Shown one piece after another: positions 1-9,864 of a stretch of 64,000 nt of DNA (position 1 is the first letter of the stretch; every line of letters starts with the position of its first letter). The stretch comes from an uncultured Bacteroidales bacterium (lineage in GTDB: Bacteria > Bacteroidota > Bacteroidia > Bacteroidales > SZUA-534), in assembly GCA_902790595.1 (NCBI GenBank), contig CADASL010000001.1, positions 310,001-374,000 on the forward strand, given 5' to 3'. Under the pieces are notes generated by a model. The model searched no databases. It was given only the letters and a program-made list of their open reading frames with translations, and was not told the origin of the DNA. The position numbers and the translations under genes are program-made.

Positions 1-25
1 CAATTGAAACAAAATCACCCAAAAC

Positions 26-62
26 AAAAAAAAAGCGGACAAGTCGCCCTGTCCGCTTTTTT
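26..62 (-). terminator. gyrA rho-independent terminator
   Basis: An 8-bp perfect hairpin (AGCGGACA at 34-41, TGTCCGCT at 50-57) is followed, in the minus direction, by a run of T. It lies just downstream of the gyrA stop codon. Confidence 0.85.
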
Positions 63-79
63 AGTGCCTTTCGGCGATA

Positions 80-2608
80 TTATTCATCGGCCTGATTATC
101 GGCTTTACCGCTTTCTGCAGCGCCTTCAGTCGGCTCCGCTCCCGTACCCTCGGCCTGCGGCTCTTCCTCATCTTGGTGAGGAACAACCTCAACGGCGGCA
201 ATGGCGTCGTTCGAACGAAGACGGATGAGTTTGACACCCTGGGTGGCGCGGCCCATCACGCGCAGCTCGTCAACCGTCTGGCGGATGGTGAGGCCGTTCT
301 TGGTGATAATCATCAGGTCCTCGCCGTCAACCACGCCCATAATGGCAACCATATCGCCGGTCTTGTCGGTGATGTTGAGCGTCTTCACGCCCTTGGCGCC
401 GCGTCGGGTGATGCGGTAGTCGTCGAGGTCAGAGCGCTTGCCGAAGCCGTTCTCCGACACTACCAGAATATCCTGTTTCTCCTCGCCAACATTGACAACG
501 CCAACAACCTCGTCGCCGTTCTCAAGTGTGGCACCCTTGACACCGGTCGCGGTGCGGCCCATCGGACGTATATCGCTCTCGTTGAAGCGGATAGCCTTAC
601 CGCTCTTCACTCCAATGATAATCTCGTTCTTGCCATCGGTGAGCGCGGCGGCCAACAGCTGGTCGTCTTCGCGGATGTTGATGGCGTTCACACCAATCTG
701 GCGCGGGTGCGAGTAGGCCTCAAGTGTGGTCTTCTTCACAATGCCCTGCTTCGACACCAATAAAATATAATGGTTGGCAATGTAGTCGGCGTCGGTGAGC
801 GTCTTCACATTGATGTATGCCTTCACGCGGTCGTTCGGGTCGATTTGCAGCAGGTTCTGAATGGCGCGGCCCTTCGATGAGCGGGTGCCTTCGGGAATCT
901 CGTAAACCTTGAGCCAGAAGCAGCGGCCCATCTCTGTAAAGAAGAGCATTGTGCTGTGCATATTGGCGTTGTACATATGCTCGATAAAGTCCTCGTCGCG
1001 GGTGTTGCTGCCCTTTGAGCCGGTGCCGCCGCGGCCCTGAGTCTTGAACTCGCTCAGCGCGGTGCGCTTGATGTAGCCCAGGTGCGAAATGGTGATGATG
1101 ACATCCTCGTCGGCATAGAAATCCTCTGGGTTGAACTCGCCCTCGTCGGGCACAATCTCGGTGCGGCGCGGGTCGCCGTATTTCTGCTTAATCGCGATAA
1201 GCTCCTCCTTAATAAGCTGCATACGCAGTTCGCGGCTCTCGAGCAATGCTTTCAAGTGCTCAATGAGTTTGCAGAGGTTGTCGTACTCGGCGCGCAGTTT
1301 CTCTTGCTCCAGTCCGGTGAGCTGGCGCAGACGCATCTCAACAATGGCGTTGGCCTGTATCTCGCTCAAGGCGAAGCGTTCCATCAAGCTCTTGCGAGCC
1401 TCATCGGGGCTTTTCGACCCACGGATGATGGCAATCACCTCATCAATGTTATCAACCGCAATTATCAATCCCTCAAGTATATGGGCGCGCTCCTCGGCCT
1501 TGCGCAGGTCGAACCTTGTGCGGCGCGTAACCACATCGTGGCGGTGGTCGATGAAGTGCGTGAGCAACTCTTTGAGTGTGAGCGTGTAAGGCCGTCCGTC
1601 AACCAGAGCCACATTGTTCACGCTGAACGACGACTGCAGCTCGGTGAATTTGTATAACTTGTTGAGAACCACCGACGGTACAACATCTTTGCGCAAATCG
1701 TAAACAATGCGCATACCCTCGCGGTCCGACTCGTCGTTCAGGTTGGTGATTCCTTCAATCTTGCCTTCCTTAACCAAATCGGCCGTGTGCTTAATCATCT
1801 CGGCCTTGTTCACGTTGTACGGAATCTCGGTAATCACAATGCGCGATTTTCCGTTCTCGCCGCTCTCAATCTCGGCCTTGCCACGGAGCACAATGCGGCC
1901 GCGGCCTGTCTCGTAGGCGTCGCGGATGCCCTGGAAGCCGTAGATTATGCCGCCAGTCGGGAAATCGGGGCCTTTGATGTAGTGCAGCAGCTCGTCGAGT
2001 GTGATTTCCGGGTTGTCGATGGTGGCGCAGAGGCCGTCAACAACTTCGCCAAGGTTGTGAGTCGGCATATTGGTGGCCATACCCACGGCAATACCCGAAG
2101 CGCCGTTCACCAGCAGGTTCGGGATTTTGGTCGGCATCACGGTGGGCTCCGGCAGTGTCTCGTCGAAGTTCATCGTCATATCCACAGTTTCCTTGTCGAT
2201 GTCGGCCAGAATCTCCTCGGCAATCTTCGACATACGCGCCTCGGTGTAACGCATAGCCGCCGGGCTGTCGCCGTCAATTGAGCCGAAGTTTCCGTGGCCG
2301 TCGACAAGCGTGTAGCGCATTGCCCAGTCCTGAGCCATACGCACCAGTGTTCCGTAGATTGATGAGTCGCCGTGCGGGTGGAACTTACCCATCACCTCAC
2401 CCACAATTCTGGCCGATTTCTTATATGGTGCGCTCGATGTGTTGCCCAATCCGTTCATACCGAAGAGCACCCTACGGTGTACCGGTTTGAGTCCGTCGCG
2501 CACGTCGGGAAGGGCGCGTGCCACAATCACCGACATTGAATAATCAATATACGAAGACTTCATCTCCTCTTCGATATTGATTTTGATAATTCTTTGTCCG
2601 TCAATCAT
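80..2608 (-). CDS. gyrA: DNA gyrase subunit A
   Basis: Breakage-reunion subunit of the A2B2 gyrase that introduces negative supercoils; cytoplasmic. The 842 residues match the family length. The N-terminal winged-helix/tower region carries the catalytic tyrosine (Y121 in AAMRYTEAR) and the quinolone-determining stretch [10 protein letters not shown] (residues 77-86). A gyrase-type C-terminal beta-pinwheel has a GyrA-box-like QGRGGTG, which favours GyrA over ParC. The protein ends in an acidic tail ([11 protein letters not shown] onward). The start at 2608 ([16 protein letters not shown]) is the natural family start. The E. coli Asp87 equivalent is Gly86. The gene is divergent from clpC across a 325-base spacer. 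Confidence 0.98.
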   Translation of the reverse strand: MIDGQRIIKINIEEEMKSSYIDYSMSVIVARALPDVRDGLKPVHRRVLFGMNGLGNTSSAPYKKSARIVGEVMGKFHPHGDSSIYGTLVRMAQDWAMRYTLVDGHGNFGSIDGDSPAAMRYTEARMSKIAEEILADIDKETVDMTMNFDETLPEPTVMPTKIPNLLVNGASGIAVGMATNMPTHNLGEVVDGLCATIDNPEITLDELLHYIKGPDFPTGGIIYGFQGIRDAYETGRGRIVLRGKAEIESGENGKSRIVITEIPYNVNKAEMIKHTADLVKEGKIEGITNLNDESDREGMRIVYDLRKDVVPSVVLNKLYKFTELQSSFSVNNVALVDGRPYTLTLKELLTHFIDHRHDVVTRRTRFDLRKAEERAHILEGLIIAVDNIDEVIAIIRGSKSPDEARKSLMERFALSEIQANAIVEMRLRQLTGLEQEKLRAEYDNLCKLIEHLKALLESRELRMQLIKEELIAIKQKYGDPRRTEIVPDEGEFNPEDFYADEDVIITISHLGYIKRTALSEFKTQGRGGTGSKGSNTRDEDFIEHMYNANMHSTMLFFTEMGRCFWLKVYEIPEGTRSSKGRAIQNLLQIDPNDRVKAYINVKTLTDADYIANHYILLVSKQGIVKKTTLEAYSHPRQIGVNAINIREDDQLLAAALTDGKNEIIIGVKSGKAIRFNESDIRPMGRTATGVKGATLENGDEVVGVVNVGEEKQDILVVSENGFGKRSDLDDYRITRRGAKGVKTLNITDKTGDMVAIMGVVDGEDLMIITKNGLTIRQTVDELRVMGRATQGVKLIRLRSNDAIAAVEVVPHQDEEEPQAEGTGAEPTEGAAESGKADNQADE

Positions 2609-2933
2609 TTATATTAAACTTTTTGATAATTTCCTCTAATTTTTCAAGTCCCTAAAAGTACTCTTTTTGAGCCAAAAGACCGCCTTTGGCAAGCGCCAAA
2701 AACCAACTTTTATCAACAGAAAAATGGGGTGATTGTTGATAATTGAAAGGGGTGTTTAAACGGAACACAGACGACGCAGATTGGACTGATTTTCGCAAGA
2801 TTTTCCCGCATAGTTTATAGTCCATTGTCCGTTGTCTGTTGCCTGAAGTCCGTTGTCAAAAGAAAAATCCCCTCCACTGCCCTTTCTTTTGTATAATTCC
2901 GTACATTCGCCTTGTTAAAAATTTCAAGGATAT
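2609..2933. other. gyrA-clpC divergent intergenic region
   Basis: No gene seen. The region holds word-like repeats (GTCCGTTGTC twice near 2826-2857) of the kind found in other intergenic stretches of this window. A weak -7-like TACATTCG lies at 2902-2909 ahead of clpC. No convincing TTTG element is correctly spaced from it. Confidence 0.5.
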
Positions 2934-5507
2934 ATGAATTCGAAATTTTCACCAAAAATCAACAAGATTCTGATTTACAGCAAGGAAGAAGCCGTACGGC
3001 TGAACAACGACTGCATCGGAACCGAGCATCTGCTTTTGGGCATTCTGCGCGATGGCGACGGAATTGCCATCGATGCGCTGAACCGCGCTGGCGCTGACAT
3101 TCCCGCCCTCAAGCACGAACTTGAAGACAAGTTGCGGCAACAGCAAGGCTCGGTACGCCCAAATGACGCCATTCCGTTGCTCAAAGCCGCCGAAAACGCG
3201 CTCACAATCGTCTATCTCGAAGCGCGCTCGATGAAAAGTGACACCATAAACACTGGTCACCTGCTGCTGTCAATCCTACGCGACGAGAGCAGTCTGGCAA
3301 CCACGATACTCAACGAACAAGACATTAACTATCAGTTAATCAAATCAATAATCGCAAGTCCCGCCGAAGAGCCGCACAAACAGGCTCACCAGCAACCGCA
3401 GGACATCTTCGATGATGACGACGACGATGATGACGATGTTTACGAGAACATCCACAAGAAAAACCAGCCGAAAGACGGCGGGCAGCCGAAATCGAACTCC
3501 GACACGCCTGTGCTCGACAATTTCGGCATCGACCTGACCAAGGCCGCCGAAGAGAACCGTCTGGACCCGATTGTAGGCCGCGAGACTGAAATTGAGCGAC
3601 TTGCACAGATTTTGAGCCGCCGCAAAAAGAACAACCCCGTGCTGATTGGCGAGCCTGGCGTGGGCAAATCGGCTATTGCCGAAGGAATGGCCATCCGCAT
3701 TGTGCAGAAGCGCGTTTCAAGGATTCTGTTCGGCAAGCGCATCATCACTCTCGACCTTGCGTCGATTGTGGCTGGCACCAAATACCGTGGTCAGTTCGAA
3801 GAGCGTATGAAGGCCATTCTCAACGAGTTACAGCGCAACCCAAATGTGATTCTGTTCATCGACGAGATTCACACCATTGTGGGCGCTGGCGGCGCAAGCG
3901 GCTCATTGGACGCGGCCAATATGCTCAAACCTGCTCTTGCTCGCGGCGAGATTCAGTGCATCGGCGCCACAACACTCGATGAGTACCGCCAGTACATTGA
4001 GAAGGACGGCGCTCTCGAACGCCGTTTCCAGAAGGTTATGGTTGAACCGACATCGGCCGAAGAGACACGCGAGATTCTGAACAACATCAAGGCACGCTAC
4101 GAAGAGCACCACAACGTCACCTACAGCGACGAAGCACTCGACGCCTGCGTGAAACTCACAACACGCTACATATCTGACCGCCACCTGCCCGACAAGGCCA
4201 TCGACGCCCTTGACGAAGCAGGCTCACGTGTTCACATATCTAACATTCACGTTCCCAAAAAGATAACCGACCTTGAAAAGTCGATTGAAGAAATCCGCAA
4301 CAAGAAGGTTGAAGCCGTAAGGCAGCAGAAGTTCGAAGAAGCGGCCAACTATCGCGACAGCGAGAAAAAGACCATCGAACAACTTGAAAATGAGAAGAAA
4401 AAGTGGGAAGACGACCTGATTAAGCACCGCGAAGTGGTGACGGCCGAAAACGTGGCCGAAGTGGTGGCAATGATGACGGGCGTGCCTGTGCAGCGCATTG
4501 CGCAGACCGAAGGCAACCGCCTGCTCAAGATGGGCGAAGAACTCAAGGGCAGCGTGATTGGTCAGGACGAAGCCATTGCAAAGATTGTCAAATCGATACA
4601 ACGCAACCGCGCTGGCCTGAAAGACCCGAACAAACCTATCGGCACGTTCATCTTCCTTGGCCCGACGGGCGTCGGAAAAACGCAGTTGGCAAAGGTTCTG
4701 TCGAAATACCTGTTCGACAGCAACGACGCGCTCATCCGCATCGATATGAGCGAGTATATGGAAAAATTCAGCGTGTCGCGCCTGGTTGGTGCGCCTCCGG
4801 GATATGTTGGCTACGAAGAAGGCGGCCAACTGACTGAAAAAGTGCGCCGTAAGCCCTACTCTGTCGTTCTTTTGGACGAGATTGAGAAGGCTCACCCCGA
4901 CGTGTTCCATATCTTGCTGCAGGTGCTCGACGAAGGCCGCCTGACCGACAGTCTGGGCCGCCGCATCGACTTCCGCAACACCATTATTATAATGACGTCG
5001 AACATCGGTTCTCGCCAGTTGAAAGAGTTCGGCACGGGCGTCGGATTCTCGACAACAGCGCGTCAGAATTCATCGGACGAGTTGGCTAAAGGTGTGATTG
5101 AGAAGGCTTTGAAGAACGCTTTTGCGCCCGAATTCCTAAACCGTATCGATGATGTGATAATGTTCAACCAACTCACCAAAGACGACATCCACAAGATTAT
5201 CGACATTGAGTTGAAAGGCCTGTTCGAGCGCGTGGCACAAATGGGTTACACGCTGAAAATCACGCCGAAAGCCAAAGACTGGCTGGCCAACAAGGGCTAC
5301 GATGCTCAATACGGCGCCCGTCCGCTGAAACGCGCCATTCAAAAATACATCGAAGACGAGATGGCCGAAGTGATTCTGAAAGCCGAAGTGGCCAATGGCG
5401 ACACCATCACCTGCTCGTACGACAAGAAGGACGACAAACTGGTGTTCAAAGTGGGCGGTGGAAAGGACAAAGGCGAAGAGACGGAAGAAGCTGAAAAAAC
5501 AGAATAA
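2934..5507 (+). CDS. clpC: ClpC-type ATP-dependent Clp protease ATPase subunit
   Basis: AAA+ unfoldase that feeds substrates to ClpP; cytoplasmic stress proteolysis. The 857 residues contain a Clp N-domain repeat pair (about 1-145), D1 with Walker A GEPGVGKSA, a short middle region with a UVR-like segment (VEAVRQQKFEEAANYRDSE), and D2 with GPTGVGKTQ. A VGF tripeptide follows SNIGSRQLKEFGTG and would dock ClpP. The short middle domain and UVR motif argue for ClpC, not the disaggregase ClpB. A run of nine aspartates (3412-3440) sits in the linker between the N-domain and D1. The C-terminus is Lys/Glu rich. No clpP gene is in the window. Confidence 0.93.
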   Translation: MNSKFSPKINKILIYSKEEAVRLNNDCIGTEHLLLGILRDGDGIAIDALNRAGADIPALKHELEDKLRQQQGSVRPNDAIPLLKAAENALTIVYLEARSMKSDTINTGHLLLSILRDESSLATTILNEQDINYQLIKSIIASPAEEPHKQAHQQPQDIFDDDDDDDDDVYENIHKKNQPKDGGQPKSNSDTPVLDNFGIDLTKAAEENRLDPIVGRETEIERLAQILSRRKKNNPVLIGEPGVGKSAIAEGMAIRIVQKRVSRILFGKRIITLDLASIVAGTKYRGQFEERMKAILNELQRNPNVILFIDEIHTIVGAGGASGSLDAANMLKPALARGEIQCIGATTLDEYRQYIEKDGALERRFQKVMVEPTSAEETREILNNIKARYEEHHNVTYSDEALDACVKLTTRYISDRHLPDKAIDALDEAGSRVHISNIHVPKKITDLEKSIEEIRNKKVEAVRQQKFEEAANYRDSEKKTIEQLENEKKKWEDDLIKHREVVTAENVAEVVAMMTGVPVQRIAQTEGNRLLKMGEELKGSVIGQDEAIAKIVKSIQRNRAGLKDPNKPIGTFIFLGPTGVGKTQLAKVLSKYLFDSNDALIRIDMSEYMEKFSVSRLVGAPPGYVGYEEGGQLTEKVRRKPYSVVLLDEIEKAHPDVFHILLQVLDEGRLTDSLGRRIDFRNTIIIMTSNIGSRQLKEFGTGVGFSTTARQNSSDELAKGVIEKALKNAFAPEFLNRIDDVIMFNQLTKDDIHKIIDIELKGLFERVAQMGYTLKITPKAKDWLANKGYDAQYGARPLKRAIQKYIEDEMAEVILKAEVANGDTITCSYDKKDDKLVFKVGGGKDKGEETEEAEKTE

Positions 5508-5545
5508 AGCACTTGGCTGAATTCCTACTTTGGAAACAGCAAACT

Positions 5546-5581
5546 AAAAACCCCGAAAAGCATCAGCCTTTCGGGGTTTTC
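5546..5581. terminator. bidirectional terminator between clpC and the glycogen cluster
   Basis: Perfect hairpin AAAACCCCGAAA / TTTCGGGGTTTT flanked by A and T runs, placed between two convergent genes. It can terminate both. Confidence 0.88.
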
Positions 5582-5625
5582 TATTGAATTTCACTCATTC
5601 AATCCTTCAATCATTCTCTCATTGA

Positions 5626-8600
5626 TTAAACCCAACGCAAGAGCGGAACATCCTGGCGGTGCGGCAGGTCGACGTTCTTGGCGAACAGGCGCACGCCGTA
5701 GTCGTATGAGCCTGGATGGTCGAGTTTGAAGTCGATTTCGAAGAAGGCCATCGAGTCGACGTGCTTGTTGAGTTTCAGTTCCTTGCGGTCGAGCAGTTTG
5801 GTGCAGTCCTGGTCCATAATAACCATCTCCACTCCTACGTCGTCGATGTCAAGGTTCTTGATGTCAACAATCACCTCACCGTGATAGTTCTGGCCTGCCT
5901 TGAACTCTGTCTTAAGGGTGCTCGGGAAGTCAACCGAGACAACTTCAATCTTATCCCAGTTCTCGTAGATTTTGCTCTTCCAGCGCGACAGGTCGCGGGC
6001 AACTTTGAAGTTGTCGGCAATGACCTTGCTGCTGCGCTTGTAGAGCGGCGAGTAGTACTGGTTGATGTAGTCGTCGAGCATACGCTTTGTTGTGAAGTGC
6101 GGTGCGATGCCTGCGATTGAACGTTTGATGTACTGAACCCACTCTGTCGGGATGCCGAAGTTGTTGCGCTGATAGAACAGCGGGATAATCTCGTTCTCAA
6201 GAATGCTGTAGATTGTGGCGGCATCCAGTTCGTTCTGGAACTGTTGGTTCTGATAGGTCTGCTCCTGTGGAAGCGCCCAACCAGCCTTCTCTTTGTAACC
6301 CTCAACCCACCAGCCGTCGAGCACGCTGAAGTTCAGCACGCCGTTCATTTCGGCTTTCTGACCGCTGGTACCACTGGCCTCCAACGGACGTGTCGGGTTG
6401 TTCAACCAAACATCGACACCGCGAACCAGACGTTTTGCAAGGTCCATATCGTAGTTCTCAAGGAACAGTATCTTGCCAACGAACTCTGGACGGCGCGAAA
6501 TCTCAACAATATTCTTAATCAAATCCTGACCAGCCTTGTCGTGCGGGTGAGCCTTACCTGCAAACAGGAACTGAACTGGGCACGACGGATTGTTCACGAT
6601 TTTTGCCAGACGGTCGATGTCGCTGAAGAGCAAGTGAGCGCGCTTGTAGGTTGCAAAGCGGCGTGCGAAGCCGATTGTCAGAGTGTGCTCGTTGAGTCTG
6701 CTCAAAGTCTCAACCACATATTTCGGGCTTTCGTGACGCATAATCGAACTCTTCTCGAAACGTGCCTTCACGTAGTCAATCAACTTCTTACGCAGTTGGT
6801 TGCGCAAATCCCAGATAACACTGTCCTGAACATCGAAAATCTTCTCCCAGTATTTGGTGTTCGACTGGTCTTGCATAAAGCCGTCGCCGAAGGTGCTCTC
6901 ATACAGACGGCGCCACTCTTTGGCAGCCCACGTCGGCATATGAACGCCGTTGGTTACATAGTTGATATACAGTTCGTTGGTCGAGAAACCTGGCCACATA
7001 TACTTGAACATCTCCTTTGTCACATCGCCGTGCAGCATCGAAACGCCGTTCATCTCCTGCGAAGTGCGGGTTGCCAGAACGCTCATCGAGAACTTGCCGT
7101 CGGGTGCAAGGCCAAGGTTCATAAATGTGTCCCAATCAATCTTCAGACGCTCTGGAATCGGACGCAGATAGGTGCGAATCAGATTCTGGTCGAAAGCGTC
7201 GTGGCCAGCGGGAACAGGTGTGTGTGTGGTGAACAGCGACGAAGCGCGGACAGCCTCAAGAGCCTCGTTGAAAGTCAAATTCTCGTGCTGAACATAATCC
7301 GACAGACGCTCAACGTTAATCATTGCGGCGTGTCCCTCGTTGCAGTGGAACACATTCGGCTTAATGTTCATCGCCTTCAGGGCGCGAATACCGCCAAGGC
7401 CGAGCAGCATCTCCTGTTTCAAACGGTTCTCCCAGTCGCCGCCGTAGAGTTGCTGCGTGATTGCGCGGTCCTCTGCGCTGTTGTCGGGGTCTTCAGTATC
7501 AAGCAGATACAAAGGCACACGACCAACCTGCACTTTCCAGATACGGGCTTTCACCATACGTCCTGGCAGGTTGAGCGAAATGGTCATTTGGCGTTTGAAC
7601 TCGTCGAGAACGGCGGAAATCGGCAGATTGTCCATATTCTGCGGAACCAGACTTGCCTGCTGCTCACCCGAAACTGTCAGTTCTTGAGTGAAATATCCGT
7701 ATTTGTAAAGGAATCCGACGCCAACCATCGGCATATTCGAGTCGCTGGCCTCCTTCAGGTAATCGCCAGCCAGAATTCCCAGACCACCCGAGAAAATCTT
7801 CAGGTTGTCGGTCAGGCCGTACTCCATACTGAAGTAGCCCACCAGCGGCATATCCTTGCGCGGTGCCACGCTCATATATTCTGCGAAATTCTTCGACACA
7901 CGGTCGAATTTGGCCAGGAACGCTGTGTCTTTCTCAAGTTCGGCCAGACGGGCGGTTGAAACAACTTTCAGCAGGGCGATTGGGTTCTTCTCAACCTTTG
8001 CCCACAGTTCGGGGTCGATGTATTTGAACATCTCAATTGCCTCGTAATTCCAGCACCACCACAGGTTATTTGCCAGATTATCCAGATTTTTCAGCCTTTC
8101 AGGAAGGTCTGAGTGGATAATCATCTTCTTCCAAATTGGTTCGTTACTCATAAGTTTTTGACTATTATTAAAATTATTGTTCGTATGCATTGTTTGGTCG
8201 TCGACGCGTGCGAGCGACAGTGTGAGCGCCTTGCTGTAGGCTTCGGCGTAGTAGTGGAACAGATTGTCCCAACTAATTTCGCTGGCCTGCTCTTTGGCGC
8301 GCTTGCGCAGTTTGGCGCGGTCGGCGAGCGACATCTTGTAAACGCGGTTGATGACATTCACCAGTTCGTCAACCACATCCCAGTAGTTGTCTTCGGTGCG
8401 TGTCACAACCTCAATGCCATCCTGGATTCCGCTGGTCTTTTTCAGCATCCACTGGCCGAATCCCGCAAGGCTTGTGGTCACTGTGGGCACGCCAACAGCG
8501 ATGCTCTCAAGCGGTGTGTAGCCCCAAGGCTCGTAGTACGACGGGAAGGCCGTCAAATCGAAACCGCTCAGCAGGTTGTAGTACGACATATTGAAGATGC

Positions 8601-9828
8601 CGTCGTTGCCGTTCAGATAGACAGGAACCAGCACCACATTGACCTGCTGCCCCTGATTATTAGTCAGTTGCAACTGATGGGTTTTGTCCATCACGGGGTC
8701 GTAGTAGTCGGGGTTGAGCGAGTGCGTTGTGATGCGCTCGTCGGGTATGCGGACATTGCTGTCGGCCAGACGGTCTTGCAGGCATTTGCGCGGGCCGTAG
8801 TTGAAGTTCGGCACCAGAATGAATCCGACAATGTTGTGCTTGTAACCGCCCTGCTGGTTCAGTTTGCCAAGAGCGTCAATAAAGATGTCGATGCCCTTGT
8901 TTTTGAACTCGTAGCGGCCAGAGATTGCCACAAACAGAGTCTCATCGTCGCACTTGTTGCCTGTCAGCGCCTCAGTAACCTCGGCAAGTTTCTTGCGGGC
9001 TTCTTTGGTCACATTGTCGTCCATATGCGGCAAGTGATTGAGTGCGAATCCGTTAGGTGTAACCGCATCGGGTTCGTTGTTCAAGAGCACCTTGCATTCG
9101 TTGGCCGTCACCTTGCTCACCGTTGTATAGACCGACGCCACCTGAGCGGCGGTCTTTTCGAGTGAGTGTTTGGCCATCACGCCAAGTTCGCGTGCGCGGA
9201 TGTCGGGGTCGAACGAGCCCAGGCTCTTGTAGAGCGGGAATCCGTTGCCCGCAACCGAGCGGCCCAGCACTGTAGCGTGTGTGGTGAACACGGTTGCCAC
9301 CTTCGGGCAGGCGCGGTCGAGATAGAGAACGCCCGAGCCAGTCTGCCACTCGTGGAACTGTGCAACCACTGGTGCGTCAGCCAGATAGAAGTTTTTGTAA
9401 CTCTCCACCACCTTGCCTGCCGCATAGCCGAACAGCACCGACTCAATATACTCCCACTCGCCTGTGATGGAATCGAGTTTGTAGGTCTCCCACCACGAAG
9501 CCAGCAGTTTGTCTTTCAGCGGAATAAAAACAGTATAATCGACCAGCACCGCCAGCGGCTTGTGAGCCACGTTCCAGCGGCCAATCTTTATGCGCAGGCC
9601 TTCTTTCTCAGCCGTCTCCTTCCATTCGGGAAACAGGCTCTTGTCCTCAGTGAACTCTGAATTGCCCTCTTCCCTAACCAAATCGGGGCCGATGAACATA
9701 ATGTTGTCACCGTAAGCGGCATATTCGTTCGGCATTTTCGAAGTTATCACAGTGTGGATTCCGCCCACCTTGTTGCAAACTTCCCAACTGGTTTCAAATA
9801 AGAATGCTGGCTTAATTAAATCGCTCAT
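5626..9828 (-). CDS. fused glycogen synthase (GT3-like) and alpha-glucan phosphorylase (GT35)
   Basis: A 1400-residue bifunctional protein. Residues 1 to about 550 resemble a eukaryote-type glycogen synthase (FETSWEVCNKVGGIHTV near the N-terminus; YYEPWGYTPLESIAVGVPT near the C-terminal side of the domain), adding glucose from a nucleotide sugar. Residues from about 565 are a short-type alpha-glucan phosphorylase with its N-terminal DUF3417 region (LANNLWWCWNYEA) and the PLP-lysine region SGTSGQKAEMNG (about residue 1155), which releases glucose-1-phosphate. The halves are joined by an Asn-rich linker (MHTNNNFNNSQKLM) ending at a methionine that looks like an old gene start. It is the last gene of a four-gene minus-strand glycogen cluster, 36 bases after the GH57 gene. 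Confidence 0.9.
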   Translation of the reverse strand: MSDLIKPAFLFETSWEVCNKVGGIHTVITSKMPNEYAAYGDNIMFIGPDLVREEGNSEFTEDKSLFPEWKETAEKEGLRIKIGRWNVAHKPLAVLVDYTVFIPLKDKLLASWWETYKLDSITGEWEYIESVLFGYAAGKVVESYKNFYLADAPVVAQFHEWQTGSGVLYLDRACPKVATVFTTHATVLGRSVAGNGFPLYKSLGSFDPDIRARELGVMAKHSLEKTAAQVASVYTTVSKVTANECKVLLNNEPDAVTPNGFALNHLPHMDDNVTKEARKKLAEVTEALTGNKCDDETLFVAISGRYEFKNKGIDIFIDALGKLNQQGGYKHNIVGFILVPNFNYGPRKCLQDRLADSNVRIPDERITTHSLNPDYYDPVMDKTHQLQLTNNQGQQVNVVLVPVYLNGNDGIFNMSYYNLLSGFDLTAFPSYYEPWGYTPLESIAVGVPTVTTSLAGFGQWMLKKTSGIQDGIEVVTRTEDNYWDVVDELVNVINRVYKMSLADRAKLRKRAKEQASEISWDNLFHYYAEAYSKALTLSLARVDDQTMHTNNNFNNSQKLMSNEPIWKKMIIHSDLPERLKNLDNLANNLWWCWNYEAIEMFKYIDPELWAKVEKNPIALLKVVSTARLAELEKDTAFLAKFDRVSKNFAEYMSVAPRKDMPLVGYFSMEYGLTDNLKIFSGGLGILAGDYLKEASDSNMPMVGVGFLYKYGYFTQELTVSGEQQASLVPQNMDNLPISAVLDEFKRQMTISLNLPGRMVKARIWKVQVGRVPLYLLDTEDPDNSAEDRAITQQLYGGDWENRLKQEMLLGLGGIRALKAMNIKPNVFHCNEGHAAMINVERLSDYVQHENLTFNEALEAVRASSLFTTHTPVPAGHDAFDQNLIRTYLRPIPERLKIDWDTFMNLGLAPDGKFSMSVLATRTSQEMNGVSMLHGDVTKEMFKYMWPGFSTNELYINYVTNGVHMPTWAAKEWRRLYESTFGDGFMQDQSNTKYWEKIFDVQDSVIWDLRNQLRKKLIDYVKARFEKSSIMRHESPKYVVETLSRLNEHTLTIGFARRFATYKRAHLLFSDIDRLAKIVNNPSCPVQFLFAGKAHPHDKAGQDLIKNIVEISRRPEFVGKILFLENYDMDLAKRLVRGVDVWLNNPTRPLEASGTSGQKAEMNGVLNFSVLDGWWVEGYKEKAGWALPQEQTYQNQQFQNELDAATIYSILENEIIPLFYQRNNFGIPTEWVQYIKRSIAGIAPHFTTKRMLDDYINQYYSPLYKRSSKVIADNFKVARDLSRWKSKIYENWDKIEVVSVDFPSTLKTEFKAGQNYHGEVIVDIKNLDIDDVGVEMVIMDQDCTKLLDRKELKLNKHVDSMAFFEIDFKLDHPGSYDYGVRLFAKNVDLPHRQDVPLLRWV

Positions 9829-9864
9829 TTACTTCAAATTAATAATCACGATAATTTATTCAGC

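Noticed and set aside
173..763. Long open frame (196 codons) opposite gyrA
   Set aside because: Antisense shadow of gyrA; no family similarity and composition follows the complementary codons.
6244..7959. A 571-codon open frame opposite the synthase-phosphorylase gene
   Set aside because: It lies fully antisense to strong phosphorylase motifs and has no recognisable domain; it arises from GC-skewed codon use.
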